The notes under the pieces were generated by a model. That model saw only the letters and a program-made list of their open reading frames with translations, was not told where the DNA came from and made no database searches. From Moraxellaceae bacterium (GTDB lineage: Bacteria > Pseudomonadota > Gammaproteobacteria > Pseudomonadales > Moraxellaceae), in contig JAJUIK010000010.1 of the NCBI GenBank assembly GCA_029267635.1, positions 16,887-80,886 of the forward strand: a stretch of DNA of 64,000 bases. The letters are read 5' to 3'. A program made the position numbers and the translations under genes. Position 1 is the first letter of the stretch, and each line of letters opens with the position of its first letter. Positions 37,997 through 47,680 of this stretch are shown in pieces.

Positions 37997-38839
37997 TTAA
38001 AAATAGTAACGCATGCCCGCCACCAACATGTTTTTCTGATCCACACCGGCACGGTTTTCGCCCCCCATCACATATTTGATCCAGCCACGGACGTTGTCTT
38101 GCTGAAATAATGCATGGGAAATTTGCACAGAGGCATGACGGAACACCCAATCTTTTTGCGTATTCAGGATCAGGTCGCCTTCAAACTTGCCCTCATCCTG
38201 GTAATACGAGATCCCGCTGGATAAATCCAGATGAAAGTCTTGTGGCAAAGGATGGCTGTAATCTAGGCTCAGATAGCTGTCCCACTGGTTCATATACACC
38301 GTGTCATTTACATAGGTCTGAATGCCAATCCGGAAACTGTTACCAATCTCCGGATTGAGGGTACGGCCCGCACTGACACCCGCTTCAATACCCAACGAAT
38401 TATCACTGCCTGGAAAATAATAGGTTGCGACATTCAGATCATAATCCCAGTCTTTATAGCGGTTGGCATAACCGACAAAGAAATCATGCTCGTAATAATC
38501 GGCAGAGGGAATTTTGAGATCAGCCAGTGCTTGCGCTTTTTGCTCAGTATTTAAGTTGGAGGACTGAATAGCAACCTGATCCTGAATTTCACTTAATGAA
38601 TAATCCAGTTTCGATACCCAATACGCGGCATAAGCACCTTTGTAGCTGGCATTCACATAGCCTTGCAACACGGTATCTTCATTTTCCGGATCATTGGTCC
38701 CACCGCGCGACACATAGGCTGATACCACGCCAAGCCAGCCAGAAACCTTGACTTGATCAGGTTGTTTTTGTTCTTGTGCCAATACCAAAGCAGGACTGAG
38801 GGCAAACACGACACCCAGCAAAACAGCAGATTTACTCAT
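37997..38839 (-). CDS. TorF family putative porin (second copy)
   Basis: A 280-aa outer-membrane barrel candidate related in plan to its neighbour. It has a signal peptide ('SAVLLGVVFALSPALVLAQ'), family block 'GVVSAYVSRGGTNDPENEDT', repeated aromatic beta-strand patterns ('YYEHDFFVGYANRYKDWDYD') and a C-terminal 'LVAGMRYYF'. The track starts at a TTG (38863); the ATG at 38839 is preferred and fits a TATAAT -10 element at 38874-38879. It looks like a diverged paralogue rather than a recent duplicate of the first copy. Unlike that gene it seems to use a sigma-70 promoter. Confidence 0.8.
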   Translation of the reverse strand: MSKSAVLLGVVFALSPALVLAQEQKQPDQVKVSGWLGVVSAYVSRGGTNDPENEDTVLQGYVNASYKGAYAAYWVSKLDYSLSEIQDQVAIQSSNLNTEQKAQALADLKIPSADYYEHDFFVGYANRYKDWDYDLNVATYYFPGSDNSLGIEAGVSAGRTLNPEIGNSFRIGIQTYVNDTVYMNQWDSYLSLDYSHPLPQDFHLDLSSGISYYQDEGKFEGDLILNTQKDWVFRHASVQISHALFQQDNVRGWIKYVMGGENRAGVDQKNMLVAGMRYYF

Positions 38840-38873
38840 GAGCGAACAAAGGGAGAAAAGCAAAGAAGGCGCG

Positions 38874-38879
38874 ATTATA
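38874..38879 (-). promoter_or_regulatory. -10 element of the second TorF gene
   Basis: A perfect TATAAT on the minus strand, about 35 nt before the ATG. The -35 region is A/T-rich and not close to TTGACA. Confidence 0.5.
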
Positions 38880-38946
38880 GTCAGAAAAAAATCCGTTTAA
38901 AATATACACAACCCAATTTATTTACCAAATGGTTAATTATTAAAAA

Positions 38947-38971
38947 TAAAAAAGACCCGCAATCGCGAGCC
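38947..38971 (-). terminator. Rho-independent terminator of ppa
   Basis: On the minus strand GGCTCGC - GATT - GCGGGTC (7 bp, two G-U pairs) is followed by six Ts, 40 nt after the ppa stop. Confidence 0.8.
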
Positions 38972-39012
38972 TTTTACTAAAGCATAGAATTAACCAAACA
39001 GTTAAAACATAC

Positions 39013-39540
39013 TTATTTCTTGGCAGCTTCAATGGATTTTAAAATTTCAGCTTTGGCCACATCCGCACCTTCCCAACCGCTGATTTTCACCCATTTTCCA
39101 GGTTCCAAATCTTTGTAGTGCTGGAAGAAATGTTCGATTTGGCTGATCAAGAGTTTTGGAAGATCGGTATATTCCTGAACATCTTTGTATAATGGCGATA
39201 ATTTTTCGTGTGGCACTGCGATCAGCTTCGCATCAATTCCACCGTCGTCTTCCATGTTCAATTTACCCACTGGGCGGCAACGGATCACAGAACCTGGAGC
39301 CACTGGGTGTGGCGTTACCACCAATACGTCTAATGGGTCACCATCTTCTGACAAGGTGTTTGGAACATAACCATAGTTCGCTGGGTAGAACATTGCAGTA
39401 CCCATGAAACGGTCCACAAATAACGCATCAGAATCTTTATCGATTTCATATTTGATTGGGGCTGCGTTAGCAGGAATTTCAATGATCACATAGATATCGT
39501 TTGGTGCATCTTTACCCGGCGGGATATTGTTGTAGCTCAT
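39013..39540 (-). CDS. ppa: Inorganic pyrophosphatase, family I
   Basis: Hydrolyses pyrophosphate to phosphate, pulling biosynthetic reactions forward in the cytoplasm. The family I signature '[11 protein letters not shown]' (near residue 66) is intact, with substrate residues in '[20 protein letters not shown]' and '[19 protein letters not shown]'. The 175-aa length is standard for the hexameric bacterial enzyme. Monocistronic by position, with its own terminator. Confidence 0.97.
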   Translation of the reverse strand: MSYNNIPPGKDAPNDIYVIIEIPANAAPIKYEIDKDSDALFVDRFMGTAMFYPANYGYVPNTLSEDGDPLDVLVVTPHPVAPGSVIRCRPVGKLNMEDDGGIDAKLIAVPHEKLSPLYKDVQEYTDLPKLLISQIEHFFQHYKDLEPGKWVKISGWEGADVAKAEILKSIEAAKK

Positions 39541-39667
39541 AGCAATACTCTTTGACTATATAGATGATCGAGATAAATTGGGGTTGCAGATGAAAGAACT
39601 GCAAACTTCGTGCTGATTATACCGTTTAGCTCGGAAAAAATTGACAAGATTTCATTCTGCTGCACAG

Positions 39668-40066
39668 TTAAGTCAGTTTTAGGGTAATCACCAGCAAGAA
39701 AATTGGGCACAGCAAGGCCAACAACCAGATAATTGAGCGTAACATCGCCCAATTGGCCAAATAGCAGATCCCATAGAGAATACGCAAAACCAGGTAGGCA
39801 ATACCCAAATTCATCACAATGGATTGTGGAACCACCATATATTCGGCCATCAGAATCGCGGCAATAAACAGTGGCAGACCTTCAAAACTATTTTGCTGGG
39901 CAGCATTGGCACGTGCAGCCAGACCGGTGGTTTTGGCCAGAAATTCACGCGGGTTCTGGTTATCTTTGGCTTTGAAGCCACCCACCATCTTGGCAATCAT
40001 GGCAAAAACATAAGGCAGTAAACAGGCTGCCAAAATGAGATAAATGATGCCGTTAATGCCCTGCAT
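39668..40066 (-). CDS. MAPEG family membrane protein
   Basis: A 132-aa integral membrane protein with four hydrophobic helices and the MAPEG-family block 'RANAAQQNSFEGLPLFIAAI' (near residue 52), where the RA-x-A-x-x-N-x-x-E pattern is characteristic. Eukaryotic relatives act on glutathione or eicosanoids; the bacterial role is generally unknown. The track begins at a TTG; the ATG at 40066 is preferred. No operon partner is evident. Confidence 0.85.
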   Translation of the reverse strand: MQGINGIIYLILAACLLPYVFAMIAKMVGGFKAKDNQNPREFLAKTTGLAARANAAQQNSFEGLPLFIAAILMAEYMVVPQSIVMNLGIAYLVLRILYGICYLANWAMLRSIIWLLALLCPIFLLVITLKLT

Positions 40067-40175
40067 GTCGGTTATTCTCTTCAATTTTTCTTCAGCACTC
40101 TATCATAGCATGGCATTTGACAGATAAATTTTGTTAAATAGGCTGTTTTAATCACCCGCCCATATAGGAAGCAAC

Positions 40176-40559
40176 ATGACCAGTCCTGAGCAAAAAGAGA
40201 TGTTTGATGTACTGGAAAAGCAGCGCCAGCATCAGCAACAAGTCGACCGTGTCATGAAAATTGTGCTGCCGATTACCGCTTTTCTGCTAGCGGTGATTTG
40301 CGCCAATATGAACACTTGGTCCTTGATCGGCACTTTTGTGGTGTTGCTGGTCGCCTTCTTTGCTGTAGGCATCAAGCGTTTAACCCTTTGGCATTGGATT
40401 GTGGTGATTCTGGTGTATTGTCTGGCGGACAATCTGCTCAGTTATGGCTATTTTAATACCTCAGGTTTTAGCCGCCAGTTTGGTACCCTGTTTATTTTTG
40501 TCGGCATCGTTAGCATTGGCCGTCCTTATATGGATCGCTGGCTGATGAAAAATTCATAA
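40176..40559 (+). CDS. Uncharacterised small membrane protein
   Basis: I do not recognise this 127-aa protein. An N-terminal charged, Gln-rich cytoplasmic stretch (residues 1-27) is followed by three or four hydrophobic helices ('IVLPITAFLLAVICANM', 'LIGTFVVLLVAFFAVGI', 'HWIVVILVYCLADNLLSYG', 'LFIFVGIVSIGR'). Coding is supported by the regular reading frame, GGAAGC near the ATG and a strong terminator after the stop. It is divergent from the MAPEG gene. Confidence 0.7.
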   Translation: MTSPEQKEMFDVLEKQRQHQQQVDRVMKIVLPITAFLLAVICANMNTWSLIGTFVVLLVAFFAVGIKRLTLWHWIVVILVYCLADNLLSYGYFNTSGFSRQFGTLFIFVGIVSIGRPYMDRWLMKNS

Positions 40560-40570
40560 GCTATCAAACA

Positions 40571-40598
40571 AAAAACGCCCTGACTACAGGGCGTTTTT
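40571..40598. terminator. Bidirectional terminator, membrane protein / fadD
   Basis: AAAACGCCCTG - ACTA - CAGGGCGTTTTT: a perfect stem with As before and Ts after, serving the convergent genes on both sides. Confidence 0.9.
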
Positions 40599-40611
40599 AT
40601 GCAGAGCTCAA

Positions 40612-42285
40612 TTATTTACGCAAATCTTTACGCAAAATCTTGCCGACATTGGATTTTGGCAACTCATTGATAAATTCCACATAACGCGGACGTTTATAGC
40701 CGGTCAGGTTTTCTTTGGCATAAGACAGCACTTCTTCGGTGGTCAAAGACGGATCTTTTTTCACCACGAACAGTTTCGGTGCTTCACCGGATTTTTCATC
40801 GGGCACACCAATTGCAGCCACTTCCAGCACTTTAGGATGCTTGGCAATGACTTCTTCAATTTCCGAAGGATAAACATTAAAGCCTGATACCAGAATCATG
40901 TCCTTTTTACGGTCGACGATTTTGATATAACCGCGTTCATCCATGACACCAATATCACCAGTACGGAAAAAACCATCTGCTGTCATGGACTTGGCGGTTT
41001 CATCCGGACGGTTCCAGTAACCGCGCATCACTTGCGGCCCACGAATACAGATCTCGCCCTGCTCGCCCAATGGCATTTCATTACCGGCATCGTCCAGAAT
41101 CGCGACTTCAGTCAGCGGTAATGGAATCCCGATGGTGCCGGTAAATTCATCCGAAGCTGGTGGGTTGGCTGTTGCCACCGGTGAGGTTTCCGACAGGCCA
41201 TAACCTTCAACAATCGTGGTTCCGGTAATTTTTTTCCAGGCAGCAGCAGTGGAAGGCAATACAGCCATACCACCACCCATGGCCATTTTCAGCTTGCTGT
41301 GATCAAGCTGTCTAAATTCTTCATTATTGACCAAGGCATTGAACAGTGTATTGACCGCCGGGAAGAAAGTCGGCTGGTATTTGCGCAGTTCCTTGATCAC
41401 GGCAGGCAGGTCACGCGGGTTCGGGATCAGCACATTGGCCTGACCTTTATACATGCCGTACAAGGCACAGACCATAAAGGCAAAGATATGATACAAAGGC
41501 AGTGCGCAGAAAATGCGGTCGTCCTTTTCACCATCTTTATTGCCAAATTTACTCTGGAAAATTCCATCACACTGCAGCATATTCGCTACCAGATTGCGGT
41601 GGGTCAGTTCCGCACCTTTCGATACCCCGGTGGTGCCACCCGTATATTGCAGTACTGCCGTATCGCTTAAGGTCAGATTGGGACGTTTGTACTTGTTGGC
41701 ATTGGCCTTATTCATGGCAGCATTAAACTTGATATGTCCCGGAATATCCCAAGCCGGAATCTGTTTGCGCACCGAACGCAGCACGAAATTTACCAATGTA
41801 CCTTTGAGTGTGCCGAGCATGTCGCCCACGCTGGCCACAATCACCTGTTTTACTGGAGTTTTCCCGATAATGCTTTGATACACTGCTGCAAAGTTTTCAA
41901 TAATCACCAGCACTTCGGCACCGGAGTCATTTAACTGATGCTCCAGCTCACGCGCCGTATAGAGTGGATTGACATTGACCAGCACCAGTCCGGCACGAAA
42001 CACACCTAAAGCCACCACCGGATACTGCAGCACATTCGGCATCATCACCGCAACACGGGTACCTTTGGCCAAGCCCAGGCTTTGCAAATACGCCGCAAAT
42101 TTACGGCTGGCCAGTTCCAGTTCATCGAAACTGAGGGTTTTATCCATGAAGATAAAAGCATCACGTGAGCCAAATTTCTGAAAATTGCGCTCAAAAATAT
42201 CCAGCAACGAGGTATTTTCTGATGGTAATACAACTGTTTCCGGAATCCCTGTTTTTCGGTATTCAGCGAACCAAATTTTTTCCAT
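40612..42285 (-). CDS. fadD: Long-chain-fatty-acid--CoA ligase
   Basis: An acyl-CoA synthetase of the ANL superfamily that activates fatty acids with ATP and CoA for beta-oxidation. The AMP-binding P-loop 'YTGGTTGVSKGAELTHRN' is clear, followed by 'GYGLSETSPVA', 'FFRTGDIGVMDERGYIKIVD' and the C-terminal lysine region 'KSNVGKILRKDLRK'. The track opens at a TTG (42393); homology of 'MEKIWFAEY' to the FadD N-terminus favours 42285 (557 aa), though the in-frame ATG at 42303 has a better AGGA site. No other fad genes are adjacent. Confidence 0.92.
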   Translation of the reverse strand: MEKIWFAEYRKTGIPETVVLPSENTSLLDIFERNFQKFGSRDAFIFMDKTLSFDELELASRKFAAYLQSLGLAKGTRVAVMMPNVLQYPVVALGVFRAGLVLVNVNPLYTARELEHQLNDSGAEVLVIIENFAAVYQSIIGKTPVKQVIVASVGDMLGTLKGTLVNFVLRSVRKQIPAWDIPGHIKFNAAMNKANANKYKRPNLTLSDTAVLQYTGGTTGVSKGAELTHRNLVANMLQCDGIFQSKFGNKDGEKDDRIFCALPLYHIFAFMVCALYGMYKGQANVLIPNPRDLPAVIKELRKYQPTFFPAVNTLFNALVNNEEFRQLDHSKLKMAMGGGMAVLPSTAAAWKKITGTTIVEGYGLSETSPVATANPPASDEFTGTIGIPLPLTEVAILDDAGNEMPLGEQGEICIRGPQVMRGYWNRPDETAKSMTADGFFRTGDIGVMDERGYIKIVDRKKDMILVSGFNVYPSEIEEVIAKHPKVLEVAAIGVPDEKSGEAPKLFVVKKDPSLTTEEVLSYAKENLTGYKRPRYVEFINELPKSNVGKILRKDLRK

Positions 42286-42435
42286 AATGCCAAAATCTCC
42301 CATCAGCAATCCTGAATTTTTAACCTGTACTTTTTCAATGCGAGCTTCTTTTTGCTTTGCTTCTGCCCCAACATTGCTTTCATTTTCCACCAATATGTTT
42401 CATACATAGCGCATTTATGACAGCTCATGCCAGCG

Positions 42436-44655
42436 CTATCTCTGAACCCACAGTTTATTGGCTTTTTGGTAGCCGCGCGGTAACAGTTGCCCCTTGCCCG
42501 CACGTTTTCCAATATATTTTTGTAAATCGTCACCCTTGAGTTTTAACTGCTGTTGTCCTGCAACCAACTGAACAACTTCGTTTAAATTCAAGGTCGTCAT
42601 GGAGAGCAGCGATTCACCTGCCTCAAGTTGCATTAACTTATTGCCTTTGCCTTTATTCAGCATTGGCAATTCTGACACATCGACAATCAATAAACGCCCT
42701 GCCGAACTGAGCAGCGCCAGATGGCTGTGGTCATCCACCGGCAGTAATGGCAATGCCTTGGCTGGCTCTGCCACCGTCAGGAAGGCTTTACCGGCTTTGG
42801 CATTGGTGTCCAGCTGTTTGGCCTGAGTCTTAAAACCATAACCGTTCGAGCTGATCGCCAACAATTCTTTTTCATCTTCGGCAATCAAGACCTGAATAAA
42901 GGACACGCCGTTGGCCGGTGCCAGTTTGGAGCTGAGTGGCTCACCCAGACCACGTGCCGATGGCAATTGATTAATGGCCAAGGCATAACTGCGCCCGGTT
43001 TCATCCAGCACATACACGCGCTGATTGGATTTCCCCACAGCATGACTAAGGTATTGATCCCCAGCACGATAATTCAGATTTTCTGCATCAACCTCTGCAC
43101 CTTTGGCCGAGCGAATCCACCCCGCTTCAGACAAAACGACCGTGACTGCTTCGGCCGGCAACAAATCCTGTTCCTTGATCTGGATCGCCTCTTCACGCTC
43201 GACAATCGGTGAACGGCGGTCATCACCAAATTTTTTCGCGTCTTCTTTAAGCTCAGAAATGATCAGGTTTTTCAATGCTTCCGGATTGGCCAGTTGCTCA
43301 CGAATAACCGCTGCGCGTGCTGCCAGCTCATCCTGCTCCTGACGGATTTCCATTTCTTCGAGTTTGGCCAAATGCCGCAGTTTCAATTCGAGAATGGCTT
43401 CGGCCTGAATCTCATCAATGTTGAAGTGCGACATCAACACCGACTTGGGCTGATCTTCCTCCCGAATGATCTTAATCACCGTATCAATATCCAGATAGGC
43501 AATCAGCAAACCGGCTAGAATATGCAGGCGTTTTTCGATTTTGTTCAGATGATATTGCAGACGGCGAGTCACGGTGTGTTTACGGATCTCAATCCATTCC
43601 AGCAAAATCCGGCGGATCGATTTGACCTGTGGACGACCGTCGGCCCCAATCATGTTTAGGTTAACCCGATAGCTCGATTCCAGATCGGTAGTGGCAAATA
43701 AATGGCTCATCACGGCTTCAGCATCAATGCGGTTGGAACGCAACACCACCACCAAGCGGGTAGGATGTACATGATCCGATTCATCGCGCACATCAGTCAC
43801 CAGCGGTAACTTTTTTGCCTGCATCTGGTCGGCAATCTGGGTAATCACCTTGGAACCGGACACCTGATACGGTAGTTCGGTAATGATGATTTCATTTTTA
43901 TCCACGGTATAAACGGCACGCACCCGGTAACTGCCACGGCCACTCATCTGTATTTTCAGCAGTTCCTCTTTGGAGGTGATGATTTCGGCTTTGGTTGGCA
44001 AATCCGGACCGGGAATAAATTCGGCCAGTTTACTGTCATTTAATTCTGGATTACGGATCAAGGCAATAGTGCCTTTAATCACTTCACGCAAATTGTGTGG
44101 CGGAATATCCGTGGCCATCCCCACGGCAATCCCGGTGGTGCCATTGAGCAGGATATTCGGTACGCGTGCCGGCAAAGTCACCGGCTCTTTCAGTGAGCCG
44201 TCAAAATTGTCCTGCCAGTCACAGGTGCCTTGACCCAGTTCGGACAGTAACACTTCACTGTACTGTGATAGCTTGGCTTCGGTATAACGCATCGCCGCAA
44301 AGGATTTCGGATCATCCGGCGAACCCCAGTTGCCTTGACCTTCAATAAATGGATAGCGGTAACTGAATGGCTGCGCCATCAGCACCATGGCTTCATAACA
44401 GGCTGAATCGCCATGCGGATGGTATTTACCTAACACATCACCCACCGTACGCGCCGATTTTTTCGGTTTTCCGCTGTGTTTTAAGCCCAGCTCACTCATG
44501 GCATAGACAATACGACGCTGTACCGGTTTCAGGCCATCACTGATATGCGGCAAGGCCCGATCCATGATCACATACATGGCATAGTTGAGGTACGCTTGTT
44601 CGGTAAACTCGGCTACAGAGCGGTTTTCTGTCGCATGATGCGCAAGGCTGGTCAT
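42436..44655 (-). CDS. parC: DNA topoisomerase IV subunit A (ParC)
   Basis: The cleavage-reunion subunit of topoisomerase IV, which decatenates daughter chromosomes. The catalytic Tyr is Tyr124 in '[13 protein letters not shown]'. The quinolone-resistance region reads '[16 protein letters not shown]', with Ser84 and Glu88, the residues normally found in quinolone-susceptible Acinetobacter (called S80/E84 in E. coli numbering). The C-terminal domain (about 490-739) has the degenerate beta-pinwheel blades of ParC. At 739 aa its length is standard. parE is not adjacent. Confidence 0.97.
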   Translation of the reverse strand: MTSLAHHATENRSVAEFTEQAYLNYAMYVIMDRALPHISDGLKPVQRRIVYAMSELGLKHSGKPKKSARTVGDVLGKYHPHGDSACYEAMVLMAQPFSYRYPFIEGQGNWGSPDDPKSFAAMRYTEAKLSQYSEVLLSELGQGTCDWQDNFDGSLKEPVTLPARVPNILLNGTTGIAVGMATDIPPHNLREVIKGTIALIRNPELNDSKLAEFIPGPDLPTKAEIITSKEELLKIQMSGRGSYRVRAVYTVDKNEIIITELPYQVSGSKVITQIADQMQAKKLPLVTDVRDESDHVHPTRLVVVLRSNRIDAEAVMSHLFATTDLESSYRVNLNMIGADGRPQVKSIRRILLEWIEIRKHTVTRRLQYHLNKIEKRLHILAGLLIAYLDIDTVIKIIREEDQPKSVLMSHFNIDEIQAEAILELKLRHLAKLEEMEIRQEQDELAARAAVIREQLANPEALKNLIISELKEDAKKFGDDRRSPIVEREEAIQIKEQDLLPAEAVTVVLSEAGWIRSAKGAEVDAENLNYRAGDQYLSHAVGKSNQRVYVLDETGRSYALAINQLPSARGLGEPLSSKLAPANGVSFIQVLIAEDEKELLAISSNGYGFKTQAKQLDTNAKAGKAFLTVAEPAKALPLLPVDDHSHLALLSSAGRLLIVDVSELPMLNKGKGNKLMQLEAGESLLSMTTLNLNEVVQLVAGQQQLKLKGDDLQKYIGKRAGKGQLLPRGYQKANKLWVQR

Positions 44656-44948
44656 AACAACTAATTATCCTAATTCATCATTATTCATTTAAAGGTCTTA
44701 TGCTATGTCGCCGCACGATCAGGCACAAGGGCATTAATTATCACAACGCGTCAAATCCTGTCTTTTCATTTCATGACTTAGCTCTCTTTTTCTAAATTCA
44801 AATTGCATAAATCGTCACATCTATTACCAAAAGGCAAAATAAGTCACAAAATAATCATATTTTTCACTATAATAATCTCGCTTTTAAATGTGGTGTTGAA
44901 CAACGGCTTAAATTTTTATTCTACTTATCCAACATAAGGTTACTTCAC
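44656..44948. promoter_or_regulatory. Divergent spacer between parC and the 581-aa gene
   Basis: This AT-rich stretch of 293 bases holds a perfect TATAAT at 44868-44873 on the plus strand, about 75 nt before the unknown gene; the -35 region (CACAAA) is weak. I see no ORF or strong RNA structure in it. Confidence 0.45.
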
Positions 44949-46694
44949 ATGGATGTCATGGAAGCTTATATTCCCTATCATCTGCGGGCTAAATTACAAC
45001 AGATTGACCCGGTCCTTGACCTGGACTGGTATCAGCAAATTGAGCATATTTTTGCAACCACAGCAGCTCATCTGCATAAAAAAATAGAAGACTACTATTT
45101 AAAAAACAAGAATATTCAATGGAATCCTCTCACCGATTTTTTTGAATTTAAGGGTCATGTCAGCTTGGCAGCGCTCGATGCTTTGCTGCGCAATTCCAGC
45201 CTGCAGCAATTATCAAAAAAAATTCAGCACACGCTAGAATATCTACAGCAGTATGAAAACGTCTATCAAATCGCCGATTATCTGGAAAGTGTACTCAATG
45301 AAATTGACCGTATAGAACTCGACGATCACAGCGAAATTCATAAAGAAAAACATGCGCTGCGCACCGCCTTTTTATATGATGCGGCCACCATCATCAAAAC
45401 CTTAAATTTCACTTTGCCTGCAACGGTACGCCAGCTCACGGTAGAACAAGTCCGCAGTTTTATTCTGGAAGTCTATCTCAAGCGCGAAATTGTCGGGGAC
45501 TGGTTCAGTATCATTTCTCCCAGTGAATATGCGCTACAGGAACTGCCGATTTTCCACGATTTTTTGATACAAGAACAAAAGATCCGTGATTTTGATGTCA
45601 TTCAGACTTCGCAATTTTATTTCATTGTTGGCAGCACCCGGGAATATGCGCAAAACCCCTACTCGATCCGTCGCTTTTTGACCGAGGAAACATTTGGTTT
45701 TGAAGATAAAGTCTATTTAAATGGCGTAGTGCTGGATCCACAGCAGATTATGCAAGACGACCATTTAAGCAATTTTAAATGGCAGGTCAGCCGCATCATC
45801 AGCATTCAGCGCCAACTCAATACCAATATTGTCGAGTTGATTGAAAGTCTGCATCAATATAATCATGAGCATCTACTGCCACTCCTGCGTGCACCCCTAG
45901 ATGCGGCTGGCCATCCAATCGAACAACTGATCAATGAACGTCTGATTGAAATAGAAAGACAACTCAGTGTGCATATTCTGGAGCCTTTACAAAAGGGTTT
46001 AAAGCACGCCATACAGCAGCCAGATGAGCTGGAATTCAGCTTCCTCAACATGCAGCGCCTGATCACGGAAATCTTGAACTGCTATGAGGATTTCTCACGC
46101 GAACCCGTGGTGGCCTTCAACAATCAGGTGCGCAATTTTAAATATCGTCTGGTGGCCTATCTGAAACTGCTACAAAAGCGCCGTCCGCAGATTTTTATGC
46201 TGTTTGAAAATGAAGAGGCTTGCTTACAACAAGACCAGTTGGCCAAAGCACCGCTCGAACATCTAATGAGCACGATTAATCAGGCGATTGAGCAGAGCCG
46301 ACAAATCCAGTTACAGATCAAGCAGAAAGAACGGGAGCAAACAGAAAAAACCGGCTTCTTGCAACGCCTGTTTGCAAAACCCGAACAGCAGAGAAAAGAA
46401 CTGGACCGTCTCAAAAGCTCGATTCACCAGCTTCGCGATCAATGCTATCTAGACATGATCCGTATTCCGAAACAATATCCGAAGCAGAGTGTCTATCTGG
46501 AATCGGAAAGCCTGATCACGATTAGCCGCAAAGAGCGCAATTATGCCTTTGCCAATGGGGAAAATGGCGTGACCCGCTTACCAGTCCTGATCCAGTTGCC
46601 AGAAGATCGCAGCCAGTTCAACTTGCAGAGTCTCGCGGCCACACTGAATTTTGACCTGAGCAAAGCCTCGCAAATCTGGAAAAACATCTCCTAA
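44949..46694 (+). CDS. Large uncharacterised helical protein (581 aa)
   Basis: I do not recognise this protein. It has no signal peptide or membrane segment. It is mainly helical, with frequent Gln, Leu, Glu and Ile. An N-terminal helical region runs to about residue 330. A coiled-coil zone follows at about 440-500 ('QIKQKEREQTEKTGFLQRLF' and 'ELDRLKSSIHQLRDQCYLDM'), and a C-terminal globular part ('RLPVLIQLPEDRSQFNLQSL') ends the protein. It has its own promoter region and a clear terminator, so it is probably a single-gene unit. The reading frame is clean over 1.7 kb, so coding is certain even though function is not. Confidence 0.8.
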   Translation: MDVMEAYIPYHLRAKLQQIDPVLDLDWYQQIEHIFATTAAHLHKKIEDYYLKNKNIQWNPLTDFFEFKGHVSLAALDALLRNSSLQQLSKKIQHTLEYLQQYENVYQIADYLESVLNEIDRIELDDHSEIHKEKHALRTAFLYDAATIIKTLNFTLPATVRQLTVEQVRSFILEVYLKREIVGDWFSIISPSEYALQELPIFHDFLIQEQKIRDFDVIQTSQFYFIVGSTREYAQNPYSIRRFLTEETFGFEDKVYLNGVVLDPQQIMQDDHLSNFKWQVSRIISIQRQLNTNIVELIESLHQYNHEHLLPLLRAPLDAAGHPIEQLINERLIEIERQLSVHILEPLQKGLKHAIQQPDELEFSFLNMQRLITEILNCYEDFSREPVVAFNNQVRNFKYRLVAYLKLLQKRRPQIFMLFENEEACLQQDQLAKAPLEHLMSTINQAIEQSRQIQLQIKQKEREQTEKTGFLQRLFAKPEQQRKELDRLKSSIHQLRDQCYLDMIRIPKQYPKQSVYLESESLITISRKERNYAFANGENGVTRLPVLIQLPEDRSQFNLQSLAATLNFDLSKASQIWKNIS

Positions 46695-46700
46695 TACAAA

Positions 46701-46728
46701 ATCCTCCGATTTCGGGGGATCTTTTTTT
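46701..46728 (+). terminator. Rho-independent terminator of the 581-aa gene
   Basis: ATCCTCCG - ATTT - CGGGGGAT, then C and seven Ts, seven nt after the stop codon. Confidence 0.9.
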
Positions 46729-46914
46729 ATAGACCAATCAATGCCAGTAGCTTGCTTTTGGTATCTTCATACAGCAGCCCAATCACCAGTGCAACGGCTC
46801 ACAGGCTGTAACGAAAATCACCGACCCGCAGACACTTTATACGGGTGATGAAGTTTATGAACACTACTGGAAAAATGAAAAAAATTGCCGCAACAGAGCT
46901 TATTAATGTGCTTT
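46727..46914. pseudogene. Coding-like gene fragments (relic DNA)
   Basis: Two short coding-like pieces meet here. On the minus strand, 46727-46800, a frame ends in 'ALVIGLLYEDTKSKLLALIG' and a stop, which resembles the last helix of a membrane transporter. On the plus strand, up to about 46914, another frame reads 'ITDPQTLYTGDEVYEHYWKN' before a stop. Neither has a start or enough length to be a gene. They look like remnants of two deleted genes. Parent families were not identified. Confidence 0.4.
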
Positions 46915-46931
46915 TTTATACTACCTCAATA

Positions 46932-46960
46932 AAAAATGATCCGCTTTAAGCGGATCATTT
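46932..46960 (-). terminator. Rho-independent terminator of the TRIC-type gene
   Basis: On the minus strand AATGATCCGC - TTAAA - GCGGATCATT is followed by a T-run, about 30 nt past the stop. Confidence 0.85.
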
Positions 46961-46992
46961 CATTTATGCTGATCTCTTCAAAATCTTGAAAA

Positions 46993-47637
46993 TCAATTGG
47001 CATCTTTGGAGGAAGCAGAGTGATCATCCTCATCCTGATAAATAAATTTTGGCATTTCTAGGCCAAAATAAATTGCAATCAGACGTAGGATAAAACCGAA
47101 CAGCAAGGTAAAAATCACCGTCATTTCCAGCGATAGCCCAACTTCGATACAGACCCAATAGCAAATCACCGCGACAAAAGAGATACTGGCATACAGTTCA
47201 CGGCGGAATACTAAAGGCACATCATTACACAGAATATCACGCAAGATACCACCCGATACCCCGGTCAAGACACCAGCCACCGCCGATACCACAAAGCCAT
47301 GCCCCATTTGCAGTGCGATCTGGCAGCCAATGATGGTAAAGCCGATCAGGCCTAGCGCATCCAGCACCAGAAACACCGAGCGTAAATGGCGCATCCATTT
47401 GGCAATCAGGATGGTGACAAAGGCAGCACAACAGGTCAGCACCAGATATTCCGGATGTTTCACCCAAGTGAGCGGATAATGTCCCAATAACACATCACGC
47501 ACCGAACCACCGCCCAACGCAGTCACACAGGCAATCAGTACCACCCCGAACCAGTCCATACTACGGCGGCCTGCCGACAATGCCCCTGTCATCGCTTCAG
47601 CAGTAATGGCAATAATATAAATGACGGTCAGTAACAT
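46993..47637 (-). CDS. TRIC-type cation channel family membrane protein (YicG/UPF0126)
   Basis: A 214-aa inner-membrane protein with seven hydrophobic helices arranged as an inverted repeat. Each half carries the family motif: 'VTALGGGSVRDVLLGHYPL' and 'LTGVSGGILRDILCNDVPL'. Proteins of this family form trimeric K+-permeable channels in structural studies, but their physiological role in bacteria is unclear. The C-terminal tail is charged ('YQDEDDHSASSKDAN'). It is followed on the same strand by no close partner; ychJ lies 43 nt upstream. Confidence 0.88.
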   Translation of the reverse strand: MLLTVIYIIAITAEAMTGALSAGRRSMDWFGVVLIACVTALGGGSVRDVLLGHYPLTWVKHPEYLVLTCCAAFVTILIAKWMRHLRSVFLVLDALGLIGFTIIGCQIALQMGHGFVVSAVAGVLTGVSGGILRDILCNDVPLVFRRELYASISFVAVICYWVCIEVGLSLEMTVIFTLLFGFILRLIAIYFGLEMPKFIYQDEDDHSASSKDAN

Positions 47638-47680
47638 TGCCCTTCATCCAGCTCGGGTAAAAGATGCGCGCTATTCTAAG

